Origin: Acytostelium subglobosum LB1
Lineage: Eukaryota; Evosea; Eumycetozoa; Acytosteliales; Acytosteliaceae
NCBI RefSeq assembly: GCF_000787575.1
Contig: NW_012236529.1
Location: 1,054,001 to 1,118,000, forward strand
Reading direction: 5' to 3'
DNA: 64,000 nucleotides
Both the position numbers and the translations under genes were made by a program. Below the pieces are notes generated by a model. That model was not told the origin of the DNA. It ran no database searches and saw nothing but the letters and a program-made list of their open reading frames with translations. This document shows positions 45,901 to 57,124 of the stretch, piece after piece. Every line of letters begins with the position of its first letter. The first letter of the stretch is position 1.

Positions 45901-46100
45901 ACAATGCCTTCCATAGCATTGGTGCCATTGGCGGCGGCTATGGCTCAATGTTCTCCACGTCCAACCCACTGGCCAACAACAGCAGCGGCCTTCCAATACT
46001 CTCCAACTCACCCCTGATGGACTCCATTGTAGGACCTCATAGCAATGGCAATCATCACCTCGTTGGTAATCGTTTTGAACATCCCTTCTATACCATGTAA
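42508..46100 (+). CDS. NST1-like stress-response protein
   Basis: Two exons, 42508-44363 and 44420-46100; phase 2 junction restores Lys (AAYKERLILERQ); 1,178 residues. The conserved core near residues 240-310 reads FWISLSEEERGELVRLEKES, KDQQKHTCSCSVCGRRR and EEELEMLYDSYYEKIKYYE, matching the NST1 family of fungi and amoebae (in yeast linked to salt tolerance and processing bodies). Around it are long poly-Gln tracts (residues 130-170, 320-380), a His-rich patch, an acidic Asp/Glu block near 515-595, and a ~130-residue charged single-helix/coiled-coil region (KERKLKQKEEEERLKKLE) encoded by exon 2. The tail is Ser/Asn-rich. The molecular role is unsettled; a Cys pair plus Cys (CSCSVC) may bind metal. 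Confidence 0.88.
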
Positions 46101-46170
46101 ATAAAGTAGCATCGTTGTTGACGCGCGTCAACATGAATCAACCAAACGTGTACGTACAATACCTATGGGT

Positions 46171-46512
46171 TTATTCTTTGTCAAAGCCATACTCTCTCTC
46201 TACCTTGCACACTCTGATACGATAGTGTTGATACCATTCGGCTTTTCCTCTTGCTTGGGCATCTTTGTGCTCTGGTTGTAGCTTCCATTCTTTGATTGCC
46301 TCTATCGATTCAAAGTAACTGACAGTGATCGACTTGCCCTCAGATTGAATGGACTCGGCTCCCAGGTAACCCGGAATCTTTGCAACTAGCTCGTCCATTC
46401 GAACAGCTGTATCGTAGTAGCCATTAGAAACAAAGTCTCCCTCTGTCTTTTTGCTTGTAAAGATTACGCTGTAGTAGGGTGCTTTGAATAGAGGTGCAGG
46501 GAACTGTGACAT
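46171..46512 (-). CDS. ABM-fold (antibiotic biosynthesis monooxygenase-like) protein
   Basis: Single exon, 113 residues. The start chosen is the first ATG (MSQFPAPLFKAPYYSVIF). The dimeric alpha+beta-barrel pattern is visible: strand YYSVIFTSKK, helix with YDTAVRMDELVAKIPGYLGA, strand SITVSYFES, helix IEAIKEWKLQPEHKDAQARG, then the conserved EWYQHYRIRVCKVEREYGF. The combination PGYLG, then W-x5-H, then a Y-x2-Y strand is typical of YqjZ-like ABM proteins, widespread in bacteria and present in some protists. Members act as small oxygenases or heme-related proteins; the substrate here is unknown. The gene is intronless between multi-exon neighbours, and a bacterial origin is possible but not shown. 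Confidence 0.8.
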   Translation of the reverse strand: MSQFPAPLFKAPYYSVIFTSKKTEGDFVSNGYYDTAVRMDELVAKIPGYLGAESIQSEGKSITVSYFESIEAIKEWKLQPEHKDAQARGKAEWYQHYRIRVCKVEREYGFDKE

Positions 46513-46715
46513 ATCTATGTTGTTGTTATCTGTTGTCTTTTTGATTGATTCTATCTCATATTGAGTTCCAAAAATGGGAATGATCACTTTTGATGTTGAG
46601 CAAGTTTATTGAATGAAAGGAAGTAGGGAAGCTTGTTTGATGACGCGCATCATCAGCGCGTTGAAATGGCATAGGTATACAAACACATAGCCACACATGT
46701 TGTCCATCTAACTAA

Positions 46716-48368
<1,653 letters not shown>

Positions 48369-49949
48369 TTCTTTCTTTGTTTTTCTCCTATACTACACTG
48401 TTGTGTTGTTTGATCATTCATCATCAATGTTGAGAGTGATTGGTTTGTGTCAGTTTTGAATGTCCGATGAGTCTCGGGGATGTTTGTATTTGAATGGCCA
48501 TGTATACCAACCACAACAATAAGTTATATACACATACAATATATATATTGAATGAATGAATGATTGATTGATTGATTGAATGAACTGAACTGAATGATAT
48601 TAATGAATGTTGACTGACTGACTCAAGGAAGAGATGACACTCACACCACAAACACACTTGGTCTACTTTGAGCAACAGCAACAACACACTCACATTATTA
48701 TTCATTTGATTAGATGAGTGTGGGGTTGGTGAAGTTTGAAAGGTCACAAGACACCACACCACCTTTGTTTGGTTGGTCTCCAAATCAAAATTAAATCAAT
48801 GATTGACTGGTGAGTGGTGTTGGAAGATGACAACCAAAGGCAAACCTAGGGATCACAATGAGTCCCCACTATATGGTGCATAAGGTAACTAGAGGAGCAC
48901 CGATGATGGGGCTGTCTCTCTAGTTGATTGAGCAAATGATTGGTTGGATCATTGTAGTAATGATGTCAACTGACTCTGCGGTAATATTAACAAACAAACT
49001 GATCAATGATACCAATTGGTTGATCAGAGATACAGACAAACAGATTGATCGGGTGTGTAGTTACCTTATTGTTGTTGATTACGGTATGTACAAACTACTA
49101 CTTAAATAATATGTATATCTATGAAGATGTTGTTGGATTGGAGGTGGAAGAAGAATGAGTGATTTATCACAACAAAGTGGGGATGGATGTGTGTTCACAA
49201 TCACAATCCAGTCAATATTGAACTCGAAATTGAATGCATTGTTGGGTTGTGTGTCGTGATTGACCTTCTGGATTCCATGAGACTATGAGTTAAACCTAAA
49301 CACACCAAGATACGCACACACTCTCTCCAATAACACAACACAATGGTCCAAATGATCATTCAACAAAAAAACTTTACATTTGTTAAATTCCAGTTGTTAT
49401 TGTTGTAGTTGTCTAACGCAATAATAGTTAATTAACTCTTGTCTCTATCTCTGATTGGGATGATTACTAATTGATATTGCAATGATGTTGATGTTGTATT
49501 CGAATAACAGCAGACAGACAGGTTGCTACTGTGGATTGTTGTTGTTGAAGTGAACGTACACATGTTGTTTGTTGTTTCCATTTATATTTATATATATATA
49601 TATATGCAGGGATAGCACCACCACACCACCAACTCGATAACCACTCACAGATGATCATTGATCAACCCACTTCACCTGTCGTTCAACAGTGTGTTGGATG
49701 GGATGTAGACAGTGTGTTGGACATCGCATTATTTGTTCATTATTGTAGTCTGACATTTGATAGTATATTAACCAATTGTACCAATTAATAGAGAAACAAA
49801 ATCCTATTCAAATAATTATTTATATATCCCTTTATTAATAAATAGGGTAGGGTATGATCATAAATGGTCGATTTTTGAAAAAAAAAAAATCGCAGTAACT
49901 AATTCGATTTAGGTATAAATCATGTGGAATTTGTGTTTTGGCACCAGCT
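48369..49949. other. Long intergenic region, no protein gene seen
   Basis: Promoter of the UDP-glucose pyrophosphorylase gene and 5' flank of the tRNA gene. Contains GAATGAATGAATGATTGATTG near 48550-48580 (CAAT on the gene's sense strand), TA repeats at 49588-49603 and a hairpin CGATTTTT...AAAAATCG at 49869-49892, about 60 bp before the tRNA. No coding frame or recognisable RNA besides the tRNA. Confidence 0.5.
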
Positions 49950-50022
49950 GCTCGATTAGCTCAGTCGGTAGAGCACGGTGCTAATAACGCCGCGGTCGCA
50001 GGTTCGATCCCTGCATCGAGCA
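49950..50022 (+). tRNA. tRNA-Ile (anticodon AAT)
   Basis: A complete 73-nt cloverleaf without intron. The acceptor stem GCTCGAT pairs with ATCGAGC and is followed by discriminator A. The D arm contains TAGCTCAGTCGGTAGAGC (A box); the anticodon stem CGGTG/CGCCG encloses the loop CTAATAA, giving anticodon AAT (A34, read as inosine) for Ile AUU/AUC. The variable loop is short, and the T arm GCAGGTTCGATCCCTGC contains the B box. CCA is not encoded. A poly(T) terminator follows directly. Dictyostelid tRNA genes are common targets of TRE retrotransposons, but no such element is visible nearby. Confidence 0.97.
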
Positions 50023-50033
50023 AATTGTTTTTG

Positions 50034-50045
50034 TTTTTTTTTTTT
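50034..50045 (+). terminator. RNA polymerase III terminator of tRNA-Ile
   Basis: A run of twelve T residues 11 bp after the tRNA, preceded by a shorter T5 run at 50028-50032. Confidence 0.85.
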
Positions 50046-50198
50046 CCGTGAAATCGACTTGTAGAGATCTGGGAAACGATTTAATTCATGACAATACAAT
50101 GGCCTATCGTTATATATTTAATTGGATTTTTAAAATTTACTTTTTATTTTAAAAATATAAATAATAAATTATTATTATTACAAATTACAAATCAATAT

Positions 50199-51845
50199 TC
50201 AGTTGATGAGTTTATTGAAAAATGATCTGAATGACTTCTTGTCCAATAGTGGCAATATCAAGACCTTTGGAGCTTGTGGTATGAGACTCCATGACACGCA
50301 CAGTAGGTGATCCTTGTCCAACAGTCTACAATTTAGTGGAACTATCCCAATCATATTGTTGATCCTAAAGTTATGAACATTGGGTAGAGCTTGAACCATC
50401 TTTTTGATCAGTCCACGTTGGAGATGTTGGAGTCTCTGAGGACTATGAGACCCTTTCAGGTGTTTGGAGCCAAAGCCAATCCATGCAATCATCTCCCTGA
50501 TGCTTGGCGCATTTGTGATTGATTTTGGAATATCATCTTGTAGATCGACCATTCTGATTGTCAATTTCTGCATTGATTGTGATAGTAATCGTATATAATG
50601 TAATTGTTGTAGTGTGCCCAATGTGAGAGATTGAAGTTTGTTTGGAAATACAATTGTCTTGTTGAACGTTTGTCCCAGTTTCAACTTGTGGAGTGACCCT
50701 GGCAACACTCCATCTTTGATCGGATGATTATATTGTCGTCCAATTGTCAATTTAACCAGAGAGCTCGGTAGAGTACCTGGTTCAAGTTCACTGTTGTATG
50801 AGTCATTCAAGTTTAACAGCGTGAGTGATTCTGGAAGATATCCAGGGCGCAGAGTATGATTGAAATTGTAACCGAATGATATGTTGGTGAGTGATGATAA
50901 TGATGATAGCAACGTTGGAGAGATGGGTAGATTGTACAAGGGTCCAAACATAAGTGTCTCCAGTGAGGCTGGAAGCTCTTGAAGTGGTTGACAAAAGTAG
51001 TCTCCAAATGAAATATAGGTGAGGGATTGAGGTAGTTGCCGAGGCCTGATGGGCGCGTTGAAGCGAAGACCAAACCTGAGCGTTTGTAGTGAACTCGGAA
51101 GTGTCCTCTCGTCAAATGGACAATTGTAGGATATACCAAATGTTAAATGTGTGAGGGACAATGGCAAGACATCATTGTCAATCAATTGATTGAAGTCGAC
51201 ACCAAAAGTCAACACTTGGAGGTTTGGTGGAAGCACATTTGGAGGCAATGGTCTGTCAAACTCGTATCCAAATGTTAACTCTTGTAGTGAGTAGGGTAGT
51301 GAGCCTTCGACCAATGGTTGATCGAATGAATATCCAAATGTCAATTGGGTGATTGATGATGGCAGCACGTAAGGATCGAGAGTGTTGTTAAAGTCGTATC
51401 CAAAGGTGAGTGTGGTGATTGACTCTGGCAGCACATTTGGAACAAGCTTGCCATTAAAGTAGTGGCCAAGTGTAAGTGATGTCAACGTGGGTGGGAGAGG
51501 GCCTTGAGATAGTGTTCTTGGATCATTTATCTCGCTCTCTAGTGTTAGAGTAGTGATTACATCTTGATCTTTGGATTTGAGTTGTTTGACTTTATCATCA
51601 TTATCATTGTTGTTGTTGTTGTTGTTGTCGTCGTCAGGGGGAGTGGTTGTTGATGAGATTGCCGCCTCTGTTGTTCTGACGAATGTATATTTGTTGCTCT
51701 TGAGTTGATACATGTTGGCCATTTGATTCATCAATCTCTTGCATGTGAGTCCAGCGCTGACAATGTCAATTGAGGCTATCTTTGGTTGATCCTCCAAAAA
51801 TCTAAACAAAGACCTCCATATCAAGTCTGGCAATTGTTTAGCCAT
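50199..51845 (-). CDS. FNIP-repeat protein
   Basis: Single exon, 548 residues. The start is the ATG of MAKQLPDLIWRSLFRFLED, a short F-box-like helical N-terminus typical of dictyostelid FNIP proteins; the upstream in-frame part begins with a non-ATG codon. After an Asp/Asn-rich spacer come about 13 FNIP repeats of ~22 residues, for example YDFNNTLDPYVLPSSITQLT and VDFNQLIDNDVLPLSLTHLT, with pattern x-x-F-N-x-P-L...LP-x-SL-x-x-L-x-F-G. These LRR-related repeats form an extended solenoid and are hugely expanded in Dictyostelia. Functions are mostly unknown; protein binding is assumed. The last ~110 residues are non-repetitive and close with a Lys/Phe-rich tail. Confidence 0.92.
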   Translation of the reverse strand: MAKQLPDLIWRSLFRFLEDQPKIASIDIVSAGLTCKRLMNQMANMYQLKSNKYTFVRTTEAAISSTTTPPDDDNNNNNNNDNDDKVKQLKSKDQDVITTLTLESEINDPRTLSQGPLPPTLTSLTLGHYFNGKLVPNVLPESITTLTFGYDFNNTLDPYVLPSSITQLTFGYSFDQPLVEGSLPYSLQELTFGYEFDRPLPPNVLPPNLQVLTFGVDFNQLIDNDVLPLSLTHLTFGISYNCPFDERTLPSSLQTLRFGLRFNAPIRPRQLPQSLTYISFGDYFCQPLQELPASLETLMFGPLYNLPISPTLLSSLSSLTNISFGYNFNHTLRPGYLPESLTLLNLNDSYNSELEPGTLPSSLVKLTIGRQYNHPIKDGVLPGSLHKLKLGQTFNKTIVFPNKLQSLTLGTLQQLHYIRLLSQSMQKLTIRMVDLQDDIPKSITNAPSIREMIAWIGFGSKHLKGSHSPQRLQHLQRGLIKKMVQALPNVHNFRINNMIGIVPLNCRLLDKDHLLCVSWSLIPQAPKVLILPLLDKKSFRSFFNKLIN

Positions 51846-52006
51846 CCTATCCAAAAAGTACAATAAGTCTTTGCTTTATCTGTTTGTAATATATGTACGA
51901 TTCAATAACATAATGATCAGATCTACACAAATAGTTTGACCAGATCTGATCAAAAACACACACTTCCAGTTGATTTCCAACTTTTGTCCCGATTCAGGTC
52001 ATGTGA

Positions 52007-53635
52007 TCACAGATCAACATTCATTGATGTTGTATTATCCGAACTATTACTACTGCTGGTGCTGGTAGTAGTAGTGTCTGTGGACATCTTGGTATCGGGA
52101 GTATCGGTTGTATGTTGGCTGGCCCATGCTGGAAGATCAGTTTGATAGGACCATCCCTTGCCAGAGTATTGGTAGGCGTGTAGATAGATGCCAAAGGTGT
52201 ATGTTGAAGGATCGCCCCAGTCAATCTTACAGTCCAAGCATTCGATTGGTGTGTCCATGTCTACGATCTCCTCATTTAGTCCATTGGCAATGGCATCGTT
52301 GCTTGCCTGATCAATTGCCTTGGCCATCTGTGCCACCTTGTCATTGTTTGATAAATGCTGTTGGACATTGTTGTTGTTGTTGTTGTTGTCTGCGTTATCA
52401 TCATTATCATCATCGTCAAAGCCTCCGCCTCCAAGACCCTCAACTCCATCGCTCGTCAATATCTTTCCAGCATTCTGACTGAATGACGCATTGTAGAGTG
52501 GATCATTGGCGATGGGGAAGCCAAGCCACTGGAGATGCAGACGGATCTGATGTGTCCTTCCCGTCTTGGGCAGACAGCTGACCACGCTGGTGTTTGTTTG
52601 TTCGTTGTATGATAGGAGGCTGAAGATCGTCTTGGAGGGCTTGCCATCGGGCGCCACCATGTTCAGGCCAAGTCGATGGTTCTGCACTTTGAGTGGCTGA
52701 TCCACCACCACCTCCTTGTCGGCGGGGAAGCGGCCATTGACCAGTGCCACATAGCTCTTTTGCACGTCGCCCTTTAAGATCTCCTCGGACTTGCGTTTGG
52801 CGGCAGCAGGTGATCGCGCGAGAATGAGCAGACCAGATGTCAGTCGATCGAGACGATGTACACCGTACAGATGCTGGAAGCCATACTCCTTGGCCAGGAT
52901 ATATATCAATGTGTTGTGTCTGAATCGTCCACACGGGTGAATGGGTATTGAGCTGGGCTTGTCAACGACGACCACATCATCGTCCTGTGCCACGATCTTG
53001 ATGGTGGCGCCGCTGACAGGGGGCTCGTGTCGGTGAACCCTGTGTTCGATCTCGTCCTTGTTTGTCAGTCGATAGTCCTCCCCCACCTGCTGTCCATTGA
53101 CCTTGATCCAGCCCGCCTTGATCTTGCGTCGATAGATCGTTGCGGGCAGTTGACTGAACTCCTGTGTGAACATCTCGAGCAGCTGGCGACCATACCATCG
53201 CTCTTTGGACCACACCTTGAAGGTGAAGTAGTATGGCTCTACAATGCGCAGACCATTCTCAATGCGATAAACAGTCTCGTCGAGTGTTTCCTTTGATATA
53301 TTGCCTTCTTCTTCGACCTGTTTGTTCTTGGCGTCCCTCTTTGCCCTGTTTGTAGCACGTCTATTCTCTGTCTTTAACATTCTCTTTCTTTGTCTCTTTG
53401 ATAATCTTGATGTGTTATCATCTGTAGTAGTAGTAGTAGTATTATTTGATGTTGTTGATGTTGTTGATGAAGTTGATGTCGTTGATGTAGTTGTTGTCTC
53501 ACCATCATCATCATCAATAGACTTTCTTTTCTTTGATGTACTATTATTATCAACAACAACAGTAGTGTTGGTATGTTCTTCTTCTTGTTGTTGTTGTTGT
53601 TGTTGTTCCTCTATTGATGTCGTAACAGTAGACAT
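52007..53635 (-). CDS. RluA-family RNA pseudouridine synthase (RPUSD2/Rib2/Pus9 type)
   Basis: Single exon, 542 residues. A low-complexity N-terminus (Gln, Thr, acidic, then basic KRQRKRMLKTENRR) precedes an S4-like RNA-binding segment (AGWIKVNGQQVGEDYRLTNK). The catalytic domain has IPIHPCGRFRHNTL, then YGVHRLDRLTSGLLILARS with the catalytic Asp of HRLD near residue 265, and KTGRTHQIRLHLQWLGFPIA. An Asp/Asn-rich insert interrupts the C-terminal part, which ends with ECLDCKIDWGDPSTYTFGIY, as in eukaryotic RPUSD2 and fungal Rib2/Pus8-Pus9. These enzymes convert uridine to pseudouridine, in yeast at tRNA position 32. Cytosolic or mitochondrial use cannot be decided from sequence; no deaminase domain is fused. 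Confidence 0.92.
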   Translation of the reverse strand: MSTVTTSIEEQQQQQQQEEEHTNTTVVVDNNSTSKKRKSIDDDDGETTTTSTTSTSSTTSTTSNNTTTTTTDDNTSRLSKRQRKRMLKTENRRATNRAKRDAKNKQVEEEGNISKETLDETVYRIENGLRIVEPYYFTFKVWSKERWYGRQLLEMFTQEFSQLPATIYRRKIKAGWIKVNGQQVGEDYRLTNKDEIEHRVHRHEPPVSGATIKIVAQDDDVVVVDKPSSIPIHPCGRFRHNTLIYILAKEYGFQHLYGVHRLDRLTSGLLILARSPAAAKRKSEEILKGDVQKSYVALVNGRFPADKEVVVDQPLKVQNHRLGLNMVAPDGKPSKTIFSLLSYNEQTNTSVVSCLPKTGRTHQIRLHLQWLGFPIANDPLYNASFSQNAGKILTSDGVEGLGGGGFDDDDNDDNADNNNNNNNVQQHLSNNDKVAQMAKAIDQASNDAIANGLNEEIVDMDTPIECLDCKIDWGDPSTYTFGIYLHAYQYSGKGWSYQTDLPAWASQHTTDTPDTKMSTDTTTTSTSSSNSSDNTTSMNVDL

Positions 53636-54268
53636 AATAAATAAATAATAAATGTGTAAGCAGAGACAAACAATTATAACTATGCACGACTCGTTTATTT
53701 GGATTCAGACAAAACAAAGCCATACACACGCTGAACAAAATGTTGACAAGTTCAGCGCTGTGCTATTCGACAGGCTAGAATGTACACTGGCAACAGTAGA
53801 TGTTGGCAATATCACCGCTCTGTTAGCTGTGTTTGAACAGTATCTGTAGCTGGTGAACAGCGGTTGTCTGGTTTCCAATGAATCAATCATATTGAAAAAC
53901 AATATTATTTATCTAGAATGGGAGTTGTTAGAAGAAAATATAACTATATTAATACGAACATTAATTTATATTATTAATTATTTCTTTCATTGACTAGGTT
54001 TGACTCTGGAAGTAGTCAATCAAATTCGTGATTACATAGTATTAATTCGCGCCAAAATTTAAATTAATTTTGGATTGATCAAAGCCGAGTGATGCATTGT
54101 TGTAATGCTAACATGAATCAAGATTATCTTGATTCACTACTATTCAGTATTTACTTCACCAACATTGGGACCTTTAACATCTTGCCATCAATCACAACAC
54201 TCATTCACAACACTCTCAATCACTCTATCACTCCATCACTTTACCAATCAATCAATCAATCAAACTTA
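53636..54268. other. Divergent intergenic region
   Basis: Separates the minus-strand pseudouridine synthase from the plus-strand membrane-protein gene. The stretch 53690-53850 is less AT-rich and open on both strands (55 codons from an ATG on plus; about 66 codons on minus), but neither frame is recognised. The rest is AT-rich, ending in the CAATCAATCAATCAATCA leader at 54246-54263. Confidence 0.4.
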
Positions 54269-55345
54269 ATGCGATCAACACTTAAACTTCTACAGATATC
54301 ACTGTTTGCCATATCGGGATATGCATTGGTATCCTTTTTGGAGGGTCCAAGCACATGGCTACCAAGCATGGTGAATGACACACTCAAGACCTATTTGAGC
54401 GACCACAACATCAGTCTGTTGCTATGGTACACATCACTCGTGTGTCTGATAGCGGCCTGGAATGTATGTCGCTTCTCGCGTGTGTTTGCACGCGTGACCG
54501 TCGTCGTGCTCCTGTTCAAGGTGCTGCTGAGCACCATCTCAATGCTGCCGCCACACCTCTACGCCGTGGCCTACCTGCTCAACCCGTCCTACATCAAGAC
54601 GTACGCGCCACCCATCAACCCCCTGCACTACCACACGTCCACCACGATGATGGCCGTGCAGCTGGTCGCTCTGGTGTTCTTCACAGGACTGGCCTGCGCG
54701 CCCGCCCGCCTGGCCGACCGCTTCTGGATGTTCAAGACGATTCTGGTCGACTGGGTCATCGTGATCATCATGCTGATCGTCACGTCCATCCTGGACCTCA
54801 CCACCAAGACCTCGTACTTCTTTGTCTTCCTGGCCTACACAATGGGTGCCAACGTCGGCTTCGTCCTAATGAAGATGGTCGAGCTGCAATGGCGTCGTCA
54901 GAGCCAGTACTTGGACGCCGCGGACAGTGTCATCTTTGACACAGATGCCCCCGAGTCGGACGAGCCATCGTCCAGCAGCAGCAGCACTGCACCATCCCAG
55001 CGCGATAACGTCGACTACTCCAAGCTCACAGAGCAGGAGCTCAACACTATACTGTCGTCACCTTCGCCACACCACCAGGAAGCGCCAGCCGACCCCCTCA
55101 GAGTGTTCATCAACAACCTGAAAGCACCATTGTATGTGCGTGGACACTTGTACTCTCGCGAGCTCGTCGTGGCCATCTCACTGCTGGGCATCGCACTGTC
55201 CAACTACTTTATCGAGTACCAAACGCAGATTGCCTCATGGATCATGTCGTTCAGCTTTGGAGTTGTGCTCACATTGCTTAGCTACTATGTATCGATCACC
55301 GACTCGTCCAAGCCAGTCGTCGTAGCCAACAAGAAAGACATGTAA
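54269..55345 (+). CDS. Polytopic membrane protein of unknown function (about eight spans)
   Basis: Single exon, 358 residues from the ATG of MRSTLKLLQISLFAISGYAL; the frame is open upstream, but that part is CAAT-repeat leader. Eight hydrophobic segments are visible at about residues 5-25, 48-68, 74-94, 125-147, 160-180, 185-205, 300-320 and 325-348. Between spans 6 and 7 lies a ~90-residue hydrophilic, Ser/Asp-rich loop. A Lys-rich KKDM tail resembles a weak ER-retrieval signal. There is no transporter signature or catalytic motif that I recognise. An organelle membrane location is likely. Codon use is strongly GC-ending, suggesting good expression. Confidence 0.75.
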   Translation: MRSTLKLLQISLFAISGYALVSFLEGPSTWLPSMVNDTLKTYLSDHNISLLLWYTSLVCLIAAWNVCRFSRVFARVTVVVLLFKVLLSTISMLPPHLYAVAYLLNPSYIKTYAPPINPLHYHTSTTMMAVQLVALVFFTGLACAPARLADRFWMFKTILVDWVIVIIMLIVTSILDLTTKTSYFFVFLAYTMGANVGFVLMKMVELQWRRQSQYLDAADSVIFDTDAPESDEPSSSSSSTAPSQRDNVDYSKLTEQELNTILSSPSPHHQEAPADPLRVFINNLKAPLYVRGHLYSRELVVAISLLGIALSNYFIEYQTQIASWIMSFSFGVVLTLLSYYVSITDSSKPVVVANKKDM

Positions 55346-55672
55346 ACAGAACATAAATGAATGAAGATAAACGAAACGAACTTAATAAACACATATGTAT
55401 CATGATGATATCATACTAGCGAATAGATCAAAGGATGTGTAGTCGTAGTCGTCATCCATCATAGCCATCCATCATAGTCATTGTCAGTCAGATTGACCTG
55501 TCCAATCATTCAATCAATCAATAAATCAATATAGTGTCTCCTCATCGAGATGGCAGTGTCCTGTGAATGAATGTCGCGCTGCTGTGAATGAGCCTGTGTG
55601 TGTCTCTGAAGTCGTGTCGTTGACATTGGTTGTTGTTACTTTATAAACATAGACCGGTCGGAGTGTGCTTGT
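55346..55672. other. Convergent 3' flanks, no gene
   Basis: A 327-bp region between two convergent genes. It contains AATAAACACA near 55384 on the plus strand for the membrane-protein transcript, a CATCCATCATAG duplication at 55455-55480 and CAATCAATCAATAAATC near 55511. Confidence 0.5.
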
Positions 55673-56129
55673 TTATTTCTTGGCAGCAGCTTGCTTGGCC
55701 TTGAGCTCAGACACGATAGCCTTGGCAGACTTTCTTGGGTTCTTGTGTGGCTTCTGCTCCTGCAAGTCACCACGAACGTATCTCTTTGCCTTGACACCAA
55801 CGCGAGCGAACTTCTGGTTACGAACAAACTTGGTGTCCATCTGTTATATGTGATTGAATGGTCATGAATGACGAATGATTGATCAATATCCTGTTCATTA
55901 TCATTATCTCTGTATCTTCATCATCTCGTGTATCCTCATCTCGCTGTGTCGCAATTGAAGCTGCTCTCTGTCTCTATATCTTGTATCCTGTGCTGTGATG
56001 ATGAAGATGTCTGTTTTGATTACTTACACCCTTGGAGGAAGTCTTGCGGTGAACGATTGGCTTCTTGATTCCGTTACGGTGCTCCTTGGAGTTCTGGTGA
56101 TGGGTAGAGTGGTTCTTTGCTTTGGCCAT
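55673..56129 (-). CDS. rpl29: Ribosomal protein eL29
   Basis: Two coding exons, 56129-56028 and 55840-55673, phase 0; 89 residues. MAKAKNHSTHHQNSKEHRNG and IKKP match the invariant start of eL29, and MDTKFVRNQKFA continues the core; the tail is Lys/Ala-rich (SELKAKQAAAKK). It is a small basic protein of the cytosolic large ribosomal subunit. A likely 5'-UTR intron ends with TCTAG two bases before the ATG, and two donor-like CAGGTAT sites lie at about 56224 and 56234, so alternative leader splicing is possible. The TAA stop overlaps an AATAAA hexamer. Confidence 0.95.
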
Positions 56130-57124
56130 TTCTAGATTGGATAGATGATAGATAGTGTCAATCAATCAATCCGTGAATCACATTCAATCTGAATGAATCG
56201 ATCATGTCAAACGATGATATATACCTGTTGATACCTGTGCTGTTGTTGGATGCTGCTACTGTTGGATTGAGGTGCGATTCAACTTGATTGAAAGGCAAGA
56301 GGATAGCTGAGCGAGTCTGGGAGAATGTGTGTGAGTCGAATGAGATTTTAATTTAATTTAATTTTTGTTGTGTGGTTTGTTGGATGAAGTAACGTTGACG
56401 TCTGGTTTGGTCAACCAGCGCATGGGATTGATGAGTCTGGAATTGTTCCAGTGATGACTATCCATGGAAAGTATATGTACCACATTAACATGTTAATGAT
56501 TGGTATGCGTTTATAATATCTATATATCTTTTATTTTGGAGTTCACAGCTTGCTCTGCCTTTGGTTGGGTGCGGAAGGAAGGAAGGAGAGAGGGAAAGAT
56601 AGAGAGAGGAAGAGAATGAATGGGTCAGTAACTTGATGATGGATGCCATTGATGTGAATGAATCGATCGTCGTTTGTATGAATAGGATGGGATAGGATAA
56701 TCAATCATAGGATTTATTGAGAATGTCTAATCATGTCTGGCGTGATATGATTGCGGATGTTTATGATGAACGAATGAATGAGCGAATGAATGATGAAGAT
56801 GTGAAGGTGCGTTGGGTAGGTAGGGTAGGGTAAGGTCCAAGGGGTGCAGTGAGTGACAGTACAACATGTGCGCTACTACTGGAAGCAGGAAACACATTGG
56901 ATGGATATGGCAACACCAACCACAACCTACTACCTGACCTTACCTGACAACGACAACATCATACATACATACAACATACAAACAAACAAGCAAACAACAT
57001 ACAACATCCGATTGATTCTCAATAGGCCGACCAATCAATCATACCATCATCACTATTCACACAACAACATCGATATACATAGTTGGGTAACCTATGAGTG
57101 GTGTATGTAGGGTAGGGGGTGTTC
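56130..57124. other. Intergenic region: rpl29 leader/promoter and idhC 3' flank
   Basis: The first ~100 bp hold the probable 5'-UTR intron and leader of rpl29 (minus strand). Further on: a TTTTAATTTAATTTAATTTT AT tract near 56345-56365, a GGAAGGAAGGA repeat near 56573-56585, GAATGAATGAGCGAATGAATG near 56770 and CAAACAAACAAGCAAAC near 56977. No convincing coding frame. Confidence 0.5.

Noticed and set aside
49800-50198. Possible tRNA-targeted retroelement next to tRNA-Ile
   Set aside because: Flanks are simple AT-rich sequence; no reverse-transcriptase text, terminal repeats or target duplications were seen.
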